Shown here piece after piece: positions 58,559 through 58,794 of a stretch of 58,794 bases of DNA (position 1 is the stretch's first letter; each line of letters starts with the position of its first letter). Location: assembly GCA_028716965.1 (NCBI GenBank), contig JAQUOV010000007.1, positions 1 to 58,794 on the forward strand, read 5' to 3'. Both the position numbers and the translations under genes were made by a program. This stretch comes from Candidatus Omnitrophota bacterium (GTDB lineage: Bacteria > Omnitrophota > Gorgyraeia > Gygaellales > Profunditerraquicolaceae). The notes beneath the pieces are model-generated. The model was not told the DNA's origin. It saw nothing but the letters and a program-made list of their open reading frames with translations, and made no database searches.

Positions 58559-58586
58559 TTGACAAACTAAGGATTTGATATATAAT
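58559..58586 (+). promoter_or_regulatory. Perfect sigma70-type promoter of a small RNA
   Basis: TTGACA (58559-58564), 16 bases, TATAAT (58581-58586): both boxes match the consensus. The transcript should start at about 58593 and end at the terminator at 58622-58658. Confidence 0.8.
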
Positions 58587-58592
58587 CCTCCT

Positions 58593-58660
58593 CTATAGCA
58601 GGGAAGGGTAGGAATCTTTAGCCGTAAGGAGAGAGAAAAACACGCCTTGCGGTTTTTTGT
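58593..58660 (+). ncRNA. Candidate small RNA, about 65 nt
   Basis: A short unit between a consensus promoter and an intrinsic terminator, with no translatable frame of note. The 5' part is a purine-rich single-stranded segment (CAGGGAAGGGTAGG) that could base-pair with C/T-rich targets. It is not a recognised family. The downstream cold-shock gene has its own -10 box. Confidence 0.55.
58622..58658 (+). terminator. Intrinsic terminator
   Basis: CCGTAAGG (58622-58629) pairs with CCTTGCGG (58645-58652) with one G-T pair around an A-rich loop, followed by TTTTTT and GTTTTT. It ends the small RNA before the cold-shock gene promoter. Confidence 0.85.
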
Positions 58661-58674
58661 TTTTCCCTTGAATC

Positions 58675-58683
58675 TGCTATAAT
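58675..58683 (+). promoter_or_regulatory. Extended -10 promoter of the cold-shock gene
   Basis: TGCTATAAT is an extended -10 element with consensus TATAAT at 58678-58683. A -35 box is not evident. A leader of about 20 bases holds AAAGGAGG before the ATG at 58710. Confidence 0.6.
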
Positions 58684-58709
58684 TTTGTGGAAAGGAGGAA
58701 GCAAAGAAA

Positions 58710-58794
58710 ATGGCAAAAGGAAAAGTAAAATGGTTTTCCAATCAAAAAGGCTATGGTTTTATTACTCCTGAGAATGGTGTTGATGTTTTTGTGC
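58710..58794 (+). CDS. Cold-shock-domain protein, cut by the window edge
   Basis: The first 28 codons of a CspA-like protein are present: [15 protein letters not shown] includes RNP1 (KGYGFI), and VDVFV is the start of RNP2. The usual length is 65-70 residues, so about 40 residues lie outside the window. The strong AAAGGAGG site and extended -10 element suggest high expression. It binds single-stranded RNA or DNA as a chaperone. Confidence 0.95.
   Translation, partial: MAKGKVKWFSNQKGYGFITPENGVDVFV

Noticed and set aside
1..58794. CRISPR arrays, prophage, restriction or toxin systems
   Set aside because: No regularly spaced repeats, Cas, phage, methylase or toxin-antitoxin proteins could be identified.

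Overview
The window reads as a chromosomal segment of an anaerobic or microaerophilic Gram-negative bacterium of an uncultured lineage. The gene mix fits Omnitrophota or a relative, but that placement is inference. Diderm markers are an LptE-like and a BamD-like protein, an LpxL-type acyltransferase, Lnt, MurJ, a CsgG-like lipoprotein and a TonB-dependent receptor. Hcp, superoxide reductase, rubredoxin and a flavodiiron protein point to an anaerobe that meets O2 or NO. There is no rRNA, tRNA, CRISPR array, phage or insertion sequence that I can support. prfB uses the classical +1 programmed frameshift.

Layout. 1-3.3 kb: intergenic DNA with a terminator, then a periplasmic-binding lipoprotein, a histidine kinase and a receiver-only regulator. 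3.4-7.0 kb: nfo and leuS, then a second receiver-only regulator on the minus strand. 7.2-14.7 kb: comEA/comEC-like genes, a BamD-like protein, lptE, holA, rpsT (minus strand), murJ, a compact uvrC and an ogt-like gene. 14.7-18.4 kb: PEGA protein, membrane glycosyltransferase and PilT-like ATPase. 18.4-24.4 kb: prfB, secA, lnt and an M23 peptidase. 24.4-33.7 kb: CDF exporter, PIG-L lipoprotein, adenosine-specific kinase, LpxL-like acyltransferase, BioY, SLC13/ArsB-type permease, exported proteins, HAD phosphatase, CsgG-like lipoprotein, a tiny basic ORF and a ZIP transporter. 33.7-35.7 kb: PP-loop enzyme and AmrS-type radical SAM enzyme.

35.85-43.14 kb is an unusual accessory block of eight genes in three transcription units. 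It has HAD phosphatase, class III aminotransferase and arginase-like enzyme; on the other strand DegT aminotransferase and alpha/beta hydrolase; and divergently a FemAB/GNAT-like protein with two half-size EamA proteins resembling the ArnE/ArnF flippase. Together they suggest synthesis, conjugation and export of an amine-bearing envelope compound. This is the best candidate here for an undescribed system.

43.2-45.6 kb: a second permease, an RnfD/NqrB-like membrane protein and a small exported protein. 45.65-52.7 kb: a redox and nitrosative stress locus under an Rrf2-family Fe-S regulator with a dyad operator. It holds a 27-residue Cys peptide, Hcp class III, superoxide reductase, a Met-rich membrane protein, rubredoxin, Tpx, a flavin reductase, a flavodiiron protein, an FMN-binding protein, a glutaredoxin and thioredoxin reductase. 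52.7-56.3 kb: MazG, Nfu, LarE-like enzyme, NifS/IscS and BirA (sulfur trafficking and biotin). 56.4-58.8 kb: TonB-dependent receptor, small ABM-like protein, a candidate small RNA and the start of a cold-shock protein.

Two patterns run through the window. Many genes that begin a transcription unit have a sigma70-like -10 box only 6-10 nt before the ATG and no Shine-Dalgarno sequence, which predicts leaderless mRNAs, while genes inside operons have good ribosome binding sites. Also, a repeat of about 65 bp occurs at two loci and in both cases ends in the -35 box of the next gene.
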